Assembly: GCA_026929865.2 (NCBI GenBank) | Contig: CM049414.1 | Coordinates: forward strand, 20,011,501-20,075,500 | Length of the DNA stretch: 64,000 nucleotides | Direction of reading: 5' to 3' | Source: Hyperoplus lanceolatus | Taxonomy: Eukaryota; Chordata; Actinopteri; Uranoscopiformes; Ammodytidae | Shown here: piece by piece, positions 24,504-37,349 of the stretch | Position numbering within the stretch: position 1 is the stretch's first letter | How the letters are laid out: the number at the start of each line of letters is the position of its first letter | The notes under the pieces: model-generated | Databases searched by the model: none | What the model was told of the DNA's origin: nothing | The model's input: the letters and a program-made list of their open reading frames with translations, nothing else | Made by a program: the position numbers and the translations under genes

Positions 24504-25191
24504 CTAAAAATGAAAGAAGCGATAATCTCTACATTTTTATTTTCCATTTTTTATATACAGTGCTTTGGTTGGACTGCAGTAATAACCTGCCAATTAAAAA
24601 TCTGACTTGTTCCAGTGCAATGTTGCTCTGGGTAAGTAGCATTACATCAATGCCCAATAAATAATATATATAAGCCACGCTGGGAGGGAAATGGGTCACC
24701 ATAATAGCCTCCTAAGCAATGAAATTAGAGTTTCTTCCACAGAAACAACAGCAATGGCAATATATTTTTGATTACAGTTACTATTTGTTACTGTAGTCCT
24801 GTTAGTTTGATTAGAAAGTTGCTGTTGAAACTTAGGCATAGTTCAATACATAAATATTTATACCCAGCAGTGGTGGTGGCAACCCCTTATCTATGTCCAT
24901 ATTTCTGCTAAGTGGATGCTTTTTCTGTCAGGTTCCATCAGTCTCAGTCTGTTAAATGATCCTCCCCGACATGTCACATTTGTTTCAGACTATCTCAGGC
25001 TGTATTCACAAGCCATTTAGGCTGACGTTTAACCGGTCCCATTGACCTGTCTTCTTTTCTATTAGGGAGTACTGCCCTGCATTAGCCTCTATACATCGGT
25101 AAACATTAACCTTTGCTGGTAGTATTACACACGCTAATCCAGTTAGCTGATGCCATAGACATCTGCCCTCTAAATTTGCTTCCTGATGTGT
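24504..25191. other. No gene recognised
   Basis: AT-rich unique sequence without a convincing reading frame or repeat terminus. Confidence 0.5.
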
Positions 25192-25385
25192 GTCTCTCTC
25201 ACTCTCACTCTCACTCTCACTCTCTCTCTCTCTCTCTCTCAAATTCAAATTCAAATTGGCTTTATTGGCATGAAAGTTTAAAATAGAAAAACAATGTTGC
25301 CAAAGCAAAGTAACAATAAGATACAATAAGTCCAATAAATCAGACAAAACACATATGACAATTATATACATTATGAACATTATAT

Positions 25386-25433
<48 letters not shown>
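25192..25433. repeat. Two (CT)n arrays around a short LINE-tail-like fragment
   Basis: CT-rich arrays at 25192-25240 and 25388-25433 bracket about 150 bp that begin with AAATTCAAATTCAAATTGGC and continue GGCTTTATTGGCATGAAAG. Read on the minus strand this ends in GCCAATAAAGCC followed by (TTTGAA)n, a form I associate with 3' tails of fish LINEs. No LINE coding sequence is attached. Confidence 0.55.
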
Positions 25434-25435
<2 letters not shown>

Positions 25436-28400
25436 ACTTCAGCATGCATGCCGTTGGTTTGGAGCTCAGGGAGTCATCATTTGATAGCCTCTGGGCTGTT
25501 CTTATCTAGTCAAGGGTCATCACAATATTTATTTCTGTTATCTTGACTCTCACCATCAATCCATCCATCTAGGCAGCTCGCTCACAAACCTCTCGCTTAC
25601 TCCGGATAAGAGGAGGCAAACATGTTAAATACTAAAGGATACTTGCAACAGAGTGTTAATCATGTCATTTTGAACTTGCTAGCATGCAAACATAAGCATT
25701 TTACTGTTAGCTAAATGTGCCAAAACACCTGTTCCTCTTTGATCATTTTAATGTTATCATTATTTTCTTAACTTATTCATTCATTTCCATTTCCACGTTT
25801 TCATACCGGCAGGGATTTTCCTTGGTACATTGGTTGGTACGATAAAAGATGAGAAGATAAGAACTCAAAGTACTGCAAAGTAAAAATCTAAAGAGACAAA
25901 TCTTCCATGGAAAATATTATTAAATAAATAAGATAATGTGATGTTGTTGTTGTTTTTTAAAATAAAGGAGCTGTACAGTTTGTGCAGGGATGTGAAGACT
26001 GGAACTGGAACTAAGCCAAAATAAATACATTATGTTTGCAGGAAGAAGTGCCGCCATAATCATTTAACAGTAGAAAAGGGTTGGGACCCAAAAAGTAGTG
26101 CCATGGCCAACATGATTCAGGGAAAGCAATTGGCTAATTCACTCACATAGTCAGGCCTGAAACTATTTCCCATGCACTGTCCCTTTGCTGTTGGAGTTGA
26201 ACCCTCTCTCCCTCTACTGAGTGGATTCAGTCCTCTCCCTCACTCTCAGATAAAAAATCAATGTACTCCCACCAAGCTGCAATCAATAGCTCTGCTTCCA
26301 CTGAGCCGGAGAGGGCTTCAGGGAGCGCTCTCATTATCCTGTTTGCGACAGTTCTTTTACTAAAGGGAGGTTGTACATCTTGATAAAACAAAATTATTGC
26401 TGTCATTTTTTTCAGCCGTGTTGTTAATAAAAAAGAGAGAAGCTGTTTTTGTTCTGAAGTGCTGGTTCTCAGACTTAAAAGCAAGAGTTACACACAGAAA
26501 GGGACACAAACACACTGGAGAGAAATCTGGATCATTAGTTAAACAACACCATATATCAGTGACTCATGTTACAAATAATTATATTTCTTAGGTTATTTCC
26601 AATGCAAGGTCAACTACATTAGCTCAAATGTAGACATGCAGTAGTGTTGTTGCTAGCATGGCTAGAAATCGGTTGAGAATTGATGCTGGTTGAAAGCAAT
26701 CTTCTGTTAACCGTTAGATCTTTTTCTGCAGTTTTACACTGAAGGCCTGGGTCCATTTTGTTGTGGGGAAGGGGAAGTGTTTCTATTCCTCCTCTTTTTT
26801 TATAATGTTGTATTTCATTAAATACTAAGCTAGTGTAAGTGATGCAATATTGAGAAAAAGCATTTGCATTTTTTTTATCCATAAATTAAAATCCCGGGCT
26901 TGTATTGGTGGTCTAGAACCAACCATCTATTTTCCACATGAGGAAAATCTTAATCAGTTGCCAGCCGCCTCCTCAGTCTTACGCCGGTTCTGTTTTCAAA
27001 ACCAATCGGTATGTGAAGCAAAACCAAAAACATGTCAACTTCAAAGTAAATGTTGTTGTTGTGGGATTTTCTTATTTTTCAGTCTGAACACACCTAAGGG
27101 ACCTAGCAGTTCAGAGTTCATTCTCTGATCAGGATCCATGATGAACATCCACAATGTCCAACTGTTCATTCACACCACACAGTCGCAGTGAATGGCAGCC
27201 AGTAGAAGTGCCAGCAAAACAAAAAATAATTTCAAGTGGCAAGCAGATTCTATAACCCTAATCTAATAAAATAAGTACTGTATAAAAAGTCATCATACTG
27301 TAACGGAAAAACTTGTCTCAAATTAATATTGCAGCAGGTGATTAATGATAATGAGCGGATGCACAGTTTGTGGTTGTGATTTCTAATCAAAATATTCAGC
27401 CGAACTCAAATGTATAAACTCACATACATATGCTGTGTTGCATAAATGTGACTCTATGTATGACTGGGTGTGTGTGTGTGTAGGTGTAGGTGTGTGTCTG
27501 GATCTTGGGAGATAAATCGAAAATAAATCTCTCTGAAAGAAGATACTATACTTCAAACATGTTTTATAGTCACCAATGGAGATCGAGTTTACACATTAGA
27601 ATCTGTTTACAGGGGGGGCTACTGGATATGTACAAAAAAAGTTGTATAACGCCTTTTGTGGCTCCAAAGGAAGCTGAGCCAAGTCTGATAAATCGCCTGG
27701 AGTGAGGTCACTTGAGTCGGCGTCGGTTGCAGCTCAAGACTAAAAGTTTGAGAATGAGAAGAAATCTTGATGTGACAAATCAGAAAAGAAGTGAGCTCAC
27801 CAGACCTCTGTAGCTCACTCCTCGTTTCTGCTCGGGGCTACGTTGGCTGCTATAACACTCCAGAATATCTGACCAAAATGTTTATTACTCTTTGAAACAT
27901 TTGACTACAAGTGACCTCATACTCCATTGTTTCACCAATCAGCAAGTATACAAGCCAATAGAAGACAGTTTAATGATTACTGACTAATTTGCTATTAAAT
28001 CCAGCTGGTATTTGTTAACCAGTATCTTTGACTTTAGTAAAACACATCTTTATTATTCTCTCTGCTGAATGACACACAAAGTCTATATTTAGGCTCTTGA
28101 CAAACATCAACATCTGCAATTATCTCTTCAGAAAGAAGCCAAGTGTCTCCATCTGTCATGTCCCTGTCTGTTGCTAAACCGGGACTGAACAACTTGCCTG
28201 GATGATTAAGTGGAGTGGAGAAAACTGTCATTAAGCGCACGTTATAAAACCAGTGACTTTTTACAGGGTTTTTTTCATGGCCTTCATGGCAATAACAATA
28301 TATTTGTAGTCTGACATTGCTGGTTCATTCTGCTCCATTCACCATTCTAAATGTGCCAAACATGTTCGCCTTTCACTTTTCTTAATTAAACTGAACAAGA

Positions 28401-30510
28401 CTTCAATGATCACTCTGAAGACATTGATTGGAATAATCTTATAGAAATAGCCCCTAAAAAAGGTACAGTCTTACAAGCAATTGCAGAATAAAGCATTGTG
28501 TAACTGTCTTTAAAACTGAACAGCATTAATATTCAAATGATCTGTCCTTCTGGCCGTGAACAAAGTCTTGGCAAAGGTCTGTTAAACCTGGGAGTGTTAT
28601 CGAAGTAAAACACGTTTAGCACAAGCTTAACAATGGTGCAACTGAGAACAAGAGGTAGACTTTCTTTCAGTGACATTTCCACACCTGTTCCCTTGATATT
28701 TCAAATATGACATTCTTTATTATATATTCCAAGATTATTCTAGTAACAAGAGCATATGTGGGTGTTTTTAATGAAATATCAGTGCAAGGGGAGCGAGGCG
28801 GAGGAGGGCCACAAAGAAGAAAGGGAAAGGAGCTGCTGTCAAACTCATATAACTTCGCCTCTCTACACAGGCGGCTAATTAAAGACCATAGCGGCAGCAC
28901 GTGGCCTTGAATTAATCTGTCCTCATTACTGGGAAGAAACTTGTTCATTTCCATTTTTTTCTCTTTAATTTTTTTTTCCCACTGACGTGTAACCCGCTCA
29001 CTCTGTTCTTTGTCTGTTTTTTTGTTTGTTTCCCCCCCCCCCACTGCGAGGCACGGCTTCCTTGCTCATCCACCCAATTTAAACTGATTTCTCTGCCACT
29101 GTCTTGTCACCTCCAGTTTCAGCCGATAGCTTTGTGTGAGTTAGCCTACGAGTTAGTGTCACAGTACATAAACAACAAGTTATGTTCTGCAACCTGTGTT
29201 CATTTCTGAATGGGATGTGAGACAGATTTGTCATGTTGATTGTTTAGAAGAAGATCATTCTCAGAAAAGAAAGAATATAAGGGACAACCTGTGGGAATCT
29301 GAACTACGCATCTCTTCTCTTTGTTTGAGATGAATGTATGTTTGGACATTTTTATCTAAATATTTTCTTTAAATACATAAAATATATATATAGTTTGTCA
29401 ACTGAGTGAAAAACATGGGCAGTGGTGTGAATGCCATTTTCTTTATTTCAAAATGAATAACAAAAAAGGTAATTACACAGCTGTATAGGCCATATTTGAC
29501 TGCTTTGAGACATATAGCCACAGTCATAGCCTATAGGCGGCTTCTGTTTGTTAAGCCAAAGCTAACTGTTTGATATTGTGAGCACTATAATAATAATTAC
29601 CAGACAGAAGAGCCAAAGCTCAGTGTTTTATTTTGTTCTCTACATCTAATTTGTTATTAACTTATACGATTCTATACAAAATATTCTATTCAACAAATAA
29701 TGATTGTTTATATATCAATCTGTTCTGTATAGGTCTACTCACATAGAGAGACAGATAGAGCAAACTGTTTTAAAGGAGGGAGGATTGTAGAGCACTGGTG
29801 TGTACGGTATGATTGTGTGGCAATGGTTAACATGGCTAACAATGGCTAGGTCAGGTTAGAAGGTCAGGACTAGCCCTGGTTAGGATTCATCCTCTGGGAA
29901 AGATCTACGTCTGTTCCACATCTCATTGAATTCTATCCAAAATGTGTTTCTATCGGGCATAGTGTTGAACCTACGGCTGACTAAATCTGTGTCCTAGACC
30001 TTAACACAAAACATACTGTACTGTAAATGTATTGTGTAGCCTTTGTTATCAGCAATCAGAGATGTTCCTGTCCTTTGCTTTCACCCACAGATCTATCAGC
30101 AAAGTCCTCCAGCAAGAAGAATGTCCACTCTGCAGTTTTGTGGGCTGATTCGGACACCCAACGATTTTTAATGGTCCAATAATGCCTTGGCTTAATAAGT
30201 GGGATCTGTCCGCTAGCCCAAAGGTTAAAGCCTGGCCATATATCAATGTACCAGTGCTATATTGCGGATCTGTAATTGCCTTGCCGGTGGCTTAATTGTT
30301 GAGGTGTACGTGGAGATCATTTGGAAATGATCCATCACTTAGTACTGTAATAATGAGTTTCCAATGGTTGAGTGGGCGGAAGCGGCCTCCCTGGATCCCC
30401 ACAGAGGGAGTTGTTGAACCAGAGCGCTGCAATGTGTGGTGGTGAGGAGCAGCAGAGTGGAATCGTAAGAGCCAGACTATGTGTGTGAAGGGGATTGTAG
30501 ATTGGATTTG

Positions 30511-30514
<4 letters not shown>
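25434..30514. other. No gene recognised
   Basis: Five kilobases of mainly unique AT-rich sequence. Short frames on both strands lack domains. A TG-rich patch lies near 27468-27495. Some blocks (28770-28930, 30130-30440) have balanced composition and TAATTA-like motifs and could be conserved non-coding DNA, but I cannot test conservation. Confidence 0.45.
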
Positions 30515-30566
<52 letters not shown>

Positions 30567-30575
30567 CGTGCGTGT
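30515..30575. repeat. (TG)n microsatellite
   Basis: TG dinucleotide run ending in GCGTGCGTGCGTG. Confidence 0.95.
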
Positions 30576-31859
30576 TTTGCTACTACTCACTGCACCACTC
30601 TTAATCAAACCAGCTCTATCCCCGCGCGTCCTTCAATTTGTAAGTACAAACCTGCATTGCATAAAAATCAGGACACGGCTAGTTCTTAATCCATGAAGCT
30701 GCATCGCTTTATATTATGATGAGAGGGGGTTGAACTCTCCCTCTATTCGCTCTCCATTCTCTGCCTCTCTGTGCTGTCAACTGTCGAATAAAGCCAAAGT
30801 GCCCCTGTCTAAAAAAAGGAGCAGCCACTTTAGGCATCCTGCCTGCGGGATGCAGCCTAACATCATTTCTCAGCAGATCCTGGTCCAACACCAAAAGACC
30901 AAACACCACTTCCGCCCTCTACCCAGTGGACACACACACACACACACACACAGCACTCCAATTTGCAATTTTCAGGTTTGAAATGTCACCCAGCAGTTGA
31001 TTATACAGTCTTCTTTGCAATTAAAGCTGCATCCCAGGAGAATGTAATGCACTTGAGGCGCAAAGGTTACAAGGTGGTGTTTTTGAAAGGCATCCATTAC
31101 CATAATAAAGAGCACACAATTCATGTAATAAAACGACAGCCTGCTGTCACCGCACGACCCCACACACGACCAAGCAGGTAATTTGCACCGTTTGAGCCGA
31201 TCTCGAAAAATATACTGTAATGGCGATTGATGAGCAGGAGAGAAAAACACTCTTTTCTTCTGCTGGAACATTATAACGTGACAGTTAATGATGGATGGGA
31301 CGTCGGGATGGAGGCGACATGAAAAGCTGAAAGGCGGTTGATAGTAGTTGCTGCTGTCATTGTGAAATATCACTGTGAAAATGCCAAATCTCCCAAAAAA
31401 ACTCTGTATGTATGGATCTACAATATGAAGTGAGAAAGTTGTCTGTTCTTCTAAGCCGTATACATTTGCTGGATGCAGACAGCCAGACAGTGGGGAGGGC
31501 TGCACTATAATGAAAAATGTATGGTGATATATGATAATCCGTGACCATGTTTTTTTTTTTAAGCAGAGTCAGAAATGTTATTTTAGTTGTTGTTTTTTCC
31601 ACTGTGCCAACTGCAAAAATACATTATGATTCACTTGTTTCACTCAGCCAAGCAATGCACAGCATCTACTGCCTCCATGGACAAGATATATGTCCAAGAG
31701 GCAATTTATGGCACTTCTACTGTTCTGTATTACCTTCACCTCCTGAAAATGTATAAATGTATGGCTATGATTGTATGAATGTGTAGTTCAACTATATCGG
31801 ATACAGTTTTTTACATGTATGGAACAAATGTTGCAAAGTTGATCTATTTAAATACAGTA
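30576..31859. other. No gene recognised; (CA)n at 30930-30951
   Basis: Unique-looking sequence. The longest frame, 177 codons on the minus strand at 30972-31505, has no recognisable domain and a composition like random AT-rich DNA, so I do not call it. Confidence 0.45.
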
Positions 31860-32950
31860 TAGGGGAAGGTGGGATGATTTGTGATTTTGGAAGTTAAAAC
31901 CCCTTGTTTCTAGAAAACCGTGGAAGAAATTGGAAATGTGCCATATTTAAGAAGAGATTTACTCATCTGTAAAAAGGGAGACACAAGGAATAAGATATAA
32001 GACATTTAAGCTCAAAAACTGTGTTTTTCAAAGTAAAATTTCCATGATCAAGGTTTTTGATTATTGTGTCTGAACAATTATAGACACGTTTGAAAACATT
32101 TGACACATGTTTTAGTGTTGGTATGTATGAGTCTATAGTAGCACAAGTCACCCTAAATTGTGATCATGCTATTATCAAAATTCTGGGGTGGGGTGTTTGT
32201 GAAGGGTGGGTGAGTTATAAGTAAGTAAGTAAGGCAAGGAAAAGAATTTATTATATAGACAATTCAGCAAAGGTTACAGGGCAAGATTAGAATACATAAA
32301 ACACATTATAAAACATTTAAAAGCGAATAAAAGAAGAAATAAAAATAAAATAAAAATTAAAACTCGATTTAATAAAAGAAGAAGTAAGTAAAATGTATTT
32401 ATAAAAGCACATTTATGAAGTTGACTGTCAAAGTGTGTACATAGTGATTCAGTAGGTAAAAATGAAGGAAAATAAAATAAAAAATAAAAGCGAAACATAC
32501 ATACATAAACCAGATAGTAGGAGAGAAGTAAGTAGTGAGAGGTTAATGGGGAGGAAACAAGGGTGTACATATGGGTTTTGAGTTGATTTAAAGGAGAAAT
32601 GTAGGGGGAATCAATTGTCAGGTGGAGTTGGTCCAAGGGAGAACTAGTGAAAGTAATTTCTGAGAGTGTGAGGGTTGTAGTGGTAAAAGAAAGTGATAGT
32701 CTACAGTACTAGGAGAGAGTGAATTCAATTATTAAAACTGATGAGAGTTCAGATGGAGAAAGATGATGATGGTGATGTCATTGTGAAAATGGAAAATCAA
32801 TACGTGGGGTGTAGAAATTGAGTATATTTCTTAAACAGTTATTCCAGATCCAAAGTTTTATTGCAGGGTGAACATTGAAATATATGTAATTTGAGTGGAG
32901 ACATAATGTAAGGTCATTAAAATCATGAGAAAGTGAAAACACCTTCCCTA
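31860..32950 (+). mobile_element. TA-flanked Tc1/mariner-like non-autonomous element, copy 1
   Basis: The left end is TAGGGGAAGGTGGGATGATT at 31860 and the right end CACCTTCCCTA closes at 32950, with TA at both junctions. The interior aligns by eye, in inverted orientation, with the whole of the copy at 33762-34889: outer arm, captured LINE tail, transposase remnant and right subterminal region. This copy has many small gaps relative to the other and looks older. It also carries about 150 extra bases near 32232-32382, starting GGCAAGGAAAAGAATTTATT, which resemble another LINE tail. The TA target suggests Tc1/mariner, perhaps the pogo group; that is tentative. Confidence 0.75.
32384..32648 (-). 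mobile_element. Captured L2-like LINE 3' end in copy 1
   Basis: On the minus strand this gives a decayed LINE C-terminus (DSPYISPLNQLKTHMYTL) and a 3' UTR ending in ATAAATACATTTTACTTACTT. It matches the fragment at 34171-34484 piece by piece and sits at the same place in the DNA transposon, so both copies inherited it from one ancestor. Confidence 0.7.
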
Positions 32951-33761
32951 TGTGTTTGTCTGGGTGTGTGTCTATCCTTCATAGGCAATCTAATCTAGTT
33001 TGCTGCAAATAAAATGATATCCATAATTCTTATTTCAAAGCCATGTCAGATGACGCACAAACAGTAGGAAGCAATGACAGGGATACACCGGATAACATTT
33101 AAGCTAGTTCTTAATGTAATGTTTCACTCAAAGGCTACTGATTGGCTTGTTTTTCCTAGCTTCCTGAGTCAGTGTCTGAACAAACAGGAGAGAACTAATG
33201 AGAGATTTAAAGAATGAACACCATGTATTTGACATACTGTATGCTCATGGTAAAGATACATTTATTAAACCCATTCTTGATGTCTTCAGAAAGCTGATTA
33301 GTATTGTAAAAAGAGACCTGTGCGCTGATGGTCATGGGGATTGGAGGCGAGTGGAGGATTGCTGCTTCGATCAGACTGAAATGACAACAACGACATGGCC
33401 AGTGATACATGAACCTCATAAGCAACCAAATTCATAATTGTAAAATTGAATTAGGACCAACTGTCAAACTATTTTACTTGAAAAATCTGTGACAAACAAA
33501 TCTGCGTGCTCAAACTGGGTTGGTCAAAGTCAGAAAATAATGTCTGACTCTAAATTCAAACTTGAATACATGTATGTATATTTGTTTTTGCCTTATATGG
33601 TCTCACTGACTAAATAATAATAATGTGTTAAAAAGCAATACAACTATAATTAAATATTTTGATATTAAACAGATTATATAATTACGTATTGTGCAATTTA
33701 TTTTCAACCTATCCATTTACATATAAAAATATGTTGTTCAAATTGTGTGATGTTAATAATA
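32951..33761. other. Spacer between inverted transposon copies; no gene recognised
   Basis: About 810 bp of AT-rich unique sequence. Small frames at 33198-33437 lack any domain. Confidence 0.5.
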
Positions 33762-33950
33762 TAGGGGAAGGTGGGGTGATTTGTGCAACTTTTTACTCAA
33801 AGTGATTTTAAAGTGAGGCCTTGACAGTTATGTCTCCAACTCAAATATGTACATATATTTCAGGATGTTGTGCATCCCTGGCAATAAAAACTTTGGATCT
33901 GGAATAAACTGTTTAAGAAATATAGCTTTCGGAAAAAAAGTTGTCTTGTC

Positions 33951-33985
33951 GCACAAATCACCCCACGTAGTGGGGTGATTTGTGC
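33951..33985. repeat. 15-bp hairpin made of transposon terminal motif
   Basis: GCACAAATCACCCCA at 33951-33965, spacer CGTAG, then the exact inverse TGGGGTGATTTGTGC at 33971-33985. The arm is the same sequence as the element's own terminal repeat, so two tips lie back to back inside copy 2. Confidence 0.85.
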
Positions 33986-33986
33986 G

Positions 33987-34166
33987 TCATTGTGTCACAA
34001 TGACAAAGTCACCATCATCATCTTTCTGGCCATCTGAACTCTCATCAGTGGTGTCGTTAAGTGGAATTGAGATGTCACTCTCTTCTGAGCTACTGTAGAC
34101 AATCACTTTCTTTTGGTGACCAGCGTATACAGCCATGCCACTGGCACAACTCTCAGAAATGTACTT
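33987..34166 (-). pseudogene. C-terminal transposase remnant in copy 2
   Basis: The minus-strand frame reads KYISESCASGMAVYAGHQKK, then a serine/aspartate-rich tail (SSSEESDISIPL, DDDGDFVIV) to a stop just inside the terminal repeat. The acidic tail resembles C-termini of some fish transposases, but no DDE catalytic residue is in this piece. Upstream it runs straight into the captured LINE 3' end at 34171, so the rest of the transposase gene has been lost. Copy 1 retains the same segment in degraded form at about 32650-32790. A host gene is very unlikely. Confidence 0.5.
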
Positions 34167-34170
34167 TGCA

Positions 34171-34484
34171 CTAGTTGCTCCGTGCTTGTGGAACCAACTG
34201 CCACCTGACAAATGTGATTCCCCCTACATTTCTGCCTTTAAATCAAGGCTCAAAACCCATATGTACACCCTGGTGTTTCCTCCCCATTAACCTCTGCACT
34301 ACTTACTTACCTCTGCACTACTATCTGTGTTTATGTGGATGTATGGGCTTTACGTCTTTTATTTTGGTTATTGTTATTTTACCTTCATTGTTTACCTACT
34401 GAATGCACTATGTACAGCACTTTGGACAGTGCAAACTGTCATAAATGTGCTTTTATAAATACATTTTACTTACTTACTTACTTA
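34171..34484 (+). mobile_element. Captured L2-like LINE 3' end in copy 2
   Basis: The plus strand encodes a typical LINE C-terminal stretch, LVAPCLWNQLPPDKCDSPY then ISAFKSRLKTHMYTLVFPPH and a stop. A 3' UTR with CAGCACTTTGGACAGTGC and GTGCTTTTATAAATACA follows, and a (CTTA)n tail at 34461-34484. The peptide pattern and the tail indicate an L2-type non-LTR element. Only the last ~310 bp are present. The fragment was trapped in the DNA transposon before that transposon was copied. Confidence 0.75.
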
Positions 34485-34889
34485 TAACTCACCCAGGCCC
34501 TTGCGCACAAATCACCCCATCCCCAGAATTTTGGATAATAGGCATGATGCAGCAATTTAGGGTTGACATTGTGCTAATTATATAGACTCAAAGTGTAGCA
34601 TACCAAAGCACTAAAACATGTGTCAAATGTTTTCAAACGTGTCTATAATTGTTCAGACACAATAATCAAAAAACCTTGATCATGGAAATTTTACTTTGAA
34701 AGGCAAAACACAGTTTTTTGAGCTTAAATGTGCTTATATCTTATTCCTTGTGTCTCCCTTCTTTACAGGATGAGTCAAATGGATGGCTCTTCTTAAATAT
34801 GTGGTCACATTTCCATTTTCTTCCACGGTTTTCTAGAAACAATGGGTTTTGCAACTTCCAAAATGCACAAATCACCCCACCTTCCCCTA

Positions 34890-37349
34890 CTTAATATTTT
34901 AAAATATTTTTTTCTTTGTACAAATGTGTGTTTCACTTCACAATATGTCAGTAGGTGGACATAAAAAATAATATCAGCAGTACAGGTTGTTAAAGCTCCC
35001 TCCACCCGCCCTCCTCATAAAATGTGTAAATCTGAGTGTTCACCTTTTTACTATATATATCTTTATTTGACCACTGTGTCATTTCACCACCGCAGCTGCA
35101 CTCTGGTCAAGCCCACTCATCTCTCTGTACAATTTAACTGTCTCATTTCTCCACCCAAAAAAACTGTAACTATCACATGAGTGATTTATATCTTCCTGGT
35201 GTGTGTTTTTCCTCTCTCCTTCCTTCCTCTGACTGGTCTGAAATTGCTTTATTATTCCCCCAGAGTCTGTCAAATCCCCCAGCAGTCTCAGACTCATCAC
35301 CCATCACTGGATCTTTGTCTGAGAGGAAATAAAGTGCTGGGATTTCCTGGGTGACAGATTTGTGTAATCACCCTTGGTCCAGGCTCGGGTAAACAACACA
35401 GTGGACACAGTAAGGGGAGCAAAAGGTGCCAGAGTGAAGGGTGAAGCATGGTGGTTCAAACCGGTCTGCCTTTGAAAGTGAAAATTGAGTTTCTTTGAAG
35501 GGGGGCTGCTCAGGTAGTGAAGGTCCAAGGGTCCAGAAATGGAGAAAATTACCATTCCGATCATGGACTGGCTGACAAAAATAGACAGGCAGCAGCAATC
35601 ACACTGTAGGTTTCCTCGGCTATTCAGTGCAAATTTCCAGCTGTGCTGATCAATTTTATCTTGGTTTATATTCATGTGTTCTGTCCAGGTGCACTATTTT
35701 AGTCTATTACATCTATTCTGCCTCATCCTGCATGTGTCAAGCAGGCTGAGAAGGAGGTGTTTTCAGTGGAATGAAAAATAGCTGTTGAAAATTGATTGAG
35801 CTAGATTTTTTCCAGCATTGAAGGAATAGTTCAACATGTTGGTAAATGTACCTGGTTTTGTCAAGGATCAAGAAGATTGATACCACAGGAAAAACTACTG
35901 GCAGGAAACAGCTAATCAAACTGTGATTTTACGCGATCTATGCTCAGAAAAAAAACAATAACAAAACGACTTGTCATTTTAACACTTAGATTTTTGTACG
36001 GATTTAAGAAACAAGAGGCGATAACTTGTATAGGATTGAGCGAGCAGTATTAATAAAAATCCTTCCATAAGATAAGTGGTGCTTGCAGGTCATTGATCAT
36101 CAACACATACCAATTCATAACATTCATATCACAAATTGGACTGTCTTAGCCCTCAATTAACCACAGAGGTCTACAATGTGACTGAGCAAACCATTGACCT
36201 CGCTGATGAATGCAATTCTTCTCTATTATTTTTTAAAGTTAGAGGTTACTGTCCTGCTGCCTATCACTACGATCTGCAGAAATCTTGGACGCCTGGAATG
36301 TGTGTGTAATCAACCTGTCATTTACTTTGCACTCTGCAGGCAAAACCATTGTCCATGAAAATCACATCACAAGGGGATACATGGAAGTATCGAAACAAGA
36401 CTGACTGTTGACAGGCGCACAGCGTGAAACTTTCAGCCACGGCCAACTTTTTCTCTGCTTCTTGACCGTTCACATATCGGCTGATTCTCAGAGGAGGCTC
36501 AGGGCTGTAGGAAATAAATAATGTGGTCCAAAAAGACATTACGGAGAAACTGAAGCGCCAATGCATGCTTTCTCACAATAGGGAAAGTCTGCAGCCTGTA
36601 GCCAACTGAAAAAAAAATGTCAAGGATCCCCTTTAAAATCACATCCCAATGCACATAAGTGTGTGAGGCATCTGGTGGAAACAAAACCTTGTAAGTAAAT
36701 CGGGGGGGTTGGCACCGGTTTAGTCCCAGAGCTCGGCGATATTATCCGTGCTTAAAAACCTCAGCATTTCTCCTCTTTTCACTCATCTCTTTGACCCCGA
36801 TTTCTCCCAAAGCCGGACTCCCGTCTCTCCACGGGACGCTGGGCCTCGCACACAGTAGATAATTCAGGCCATCTACAGACCGCAGATCAGTTACCATTCA
36901 TAGTGATCAGCCCTGAAACAAATACTAACGCATTGTCGATACAGTTTCTAGACATCTCTACAGAGCATTCTGATGTGTAGTGGACCAGTGCTGCAATAAA
37001 CAATCAAAACATCATATTAGGCAAAAAACATCATGGCGGACTTGGCAAGGGGGCCACATCGTCTTACCTGATTGTGTCATACAGCGCATCAGAGCCAAAT
37101 ATCCATCTCCAAATGGTCACTACAGACAACTGATCAAATATTTTGACCTGTAAATACTGCTGCTAACTATGGACACTGATTGAGATTTAATCATGTGAAA
37201 ATGTGACAATTCTCCTTGACTGTATTTACAAATAAAAATAAGTTTGTATAAACATAATTGTTTTTTGTCATTGCATAGGTAACCATTTCAATACATAGGT
37301 TTGACTTATCAACTAAAAGTGAAATAGTTTCAGAGAATCAAACACTTTA
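34890..37349. other. No gene recognised
   Basis: AT-rich unique sequence. Frames of up to 123 codons (35304-35675, minus) have no domain. A weak exon-like segment near 37064-37143 on the minus strand is treated under rejected items. Confidence 0.45.

Larger units (their letters stand above)
33762..34889 (-). mobile_element. TA-flanked Tc1/mariner-like non-autonomous element, copy 2
   Basis: It opens TAGGGGAAGGTGGGGTGATT at 33762 and ends CACCTTCCCCTA at 34889. The inverted termini extend through TTTGTGC, and TA sits at each edge. It is the better-preserved partner of the element at 31860-32950 and lies in the opposite orientation. Inside are a C-terminal transposase remnant (33987-34166), a LINE tail (34171-34484) and a 15-bp hairpin built from the terminal motif (33951-33985). 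It cannot encode a full transposase. Tc1/mariner is inferred from the TA target; the subgroup is uncertain. Confidence 0.75.

Noticed and set aside
30972-31505. 177-codon minus-strand frame
   Set aside because: Long but with no recognisable motif, low-complexity stretches and no splice or promoter context; I could not support it as a gene.
37064-37143. 80-bp minus-strand exon-like segment (peptide including VVTIWRWIFGSDALYDTI) with acceptor and donor
   Set aside because: Canonical splice signals on both sides and a short downstream intron are possible, but the next segment stops after about 14 codons and nothing matches a known protein; 26 open codons can occur by chance.
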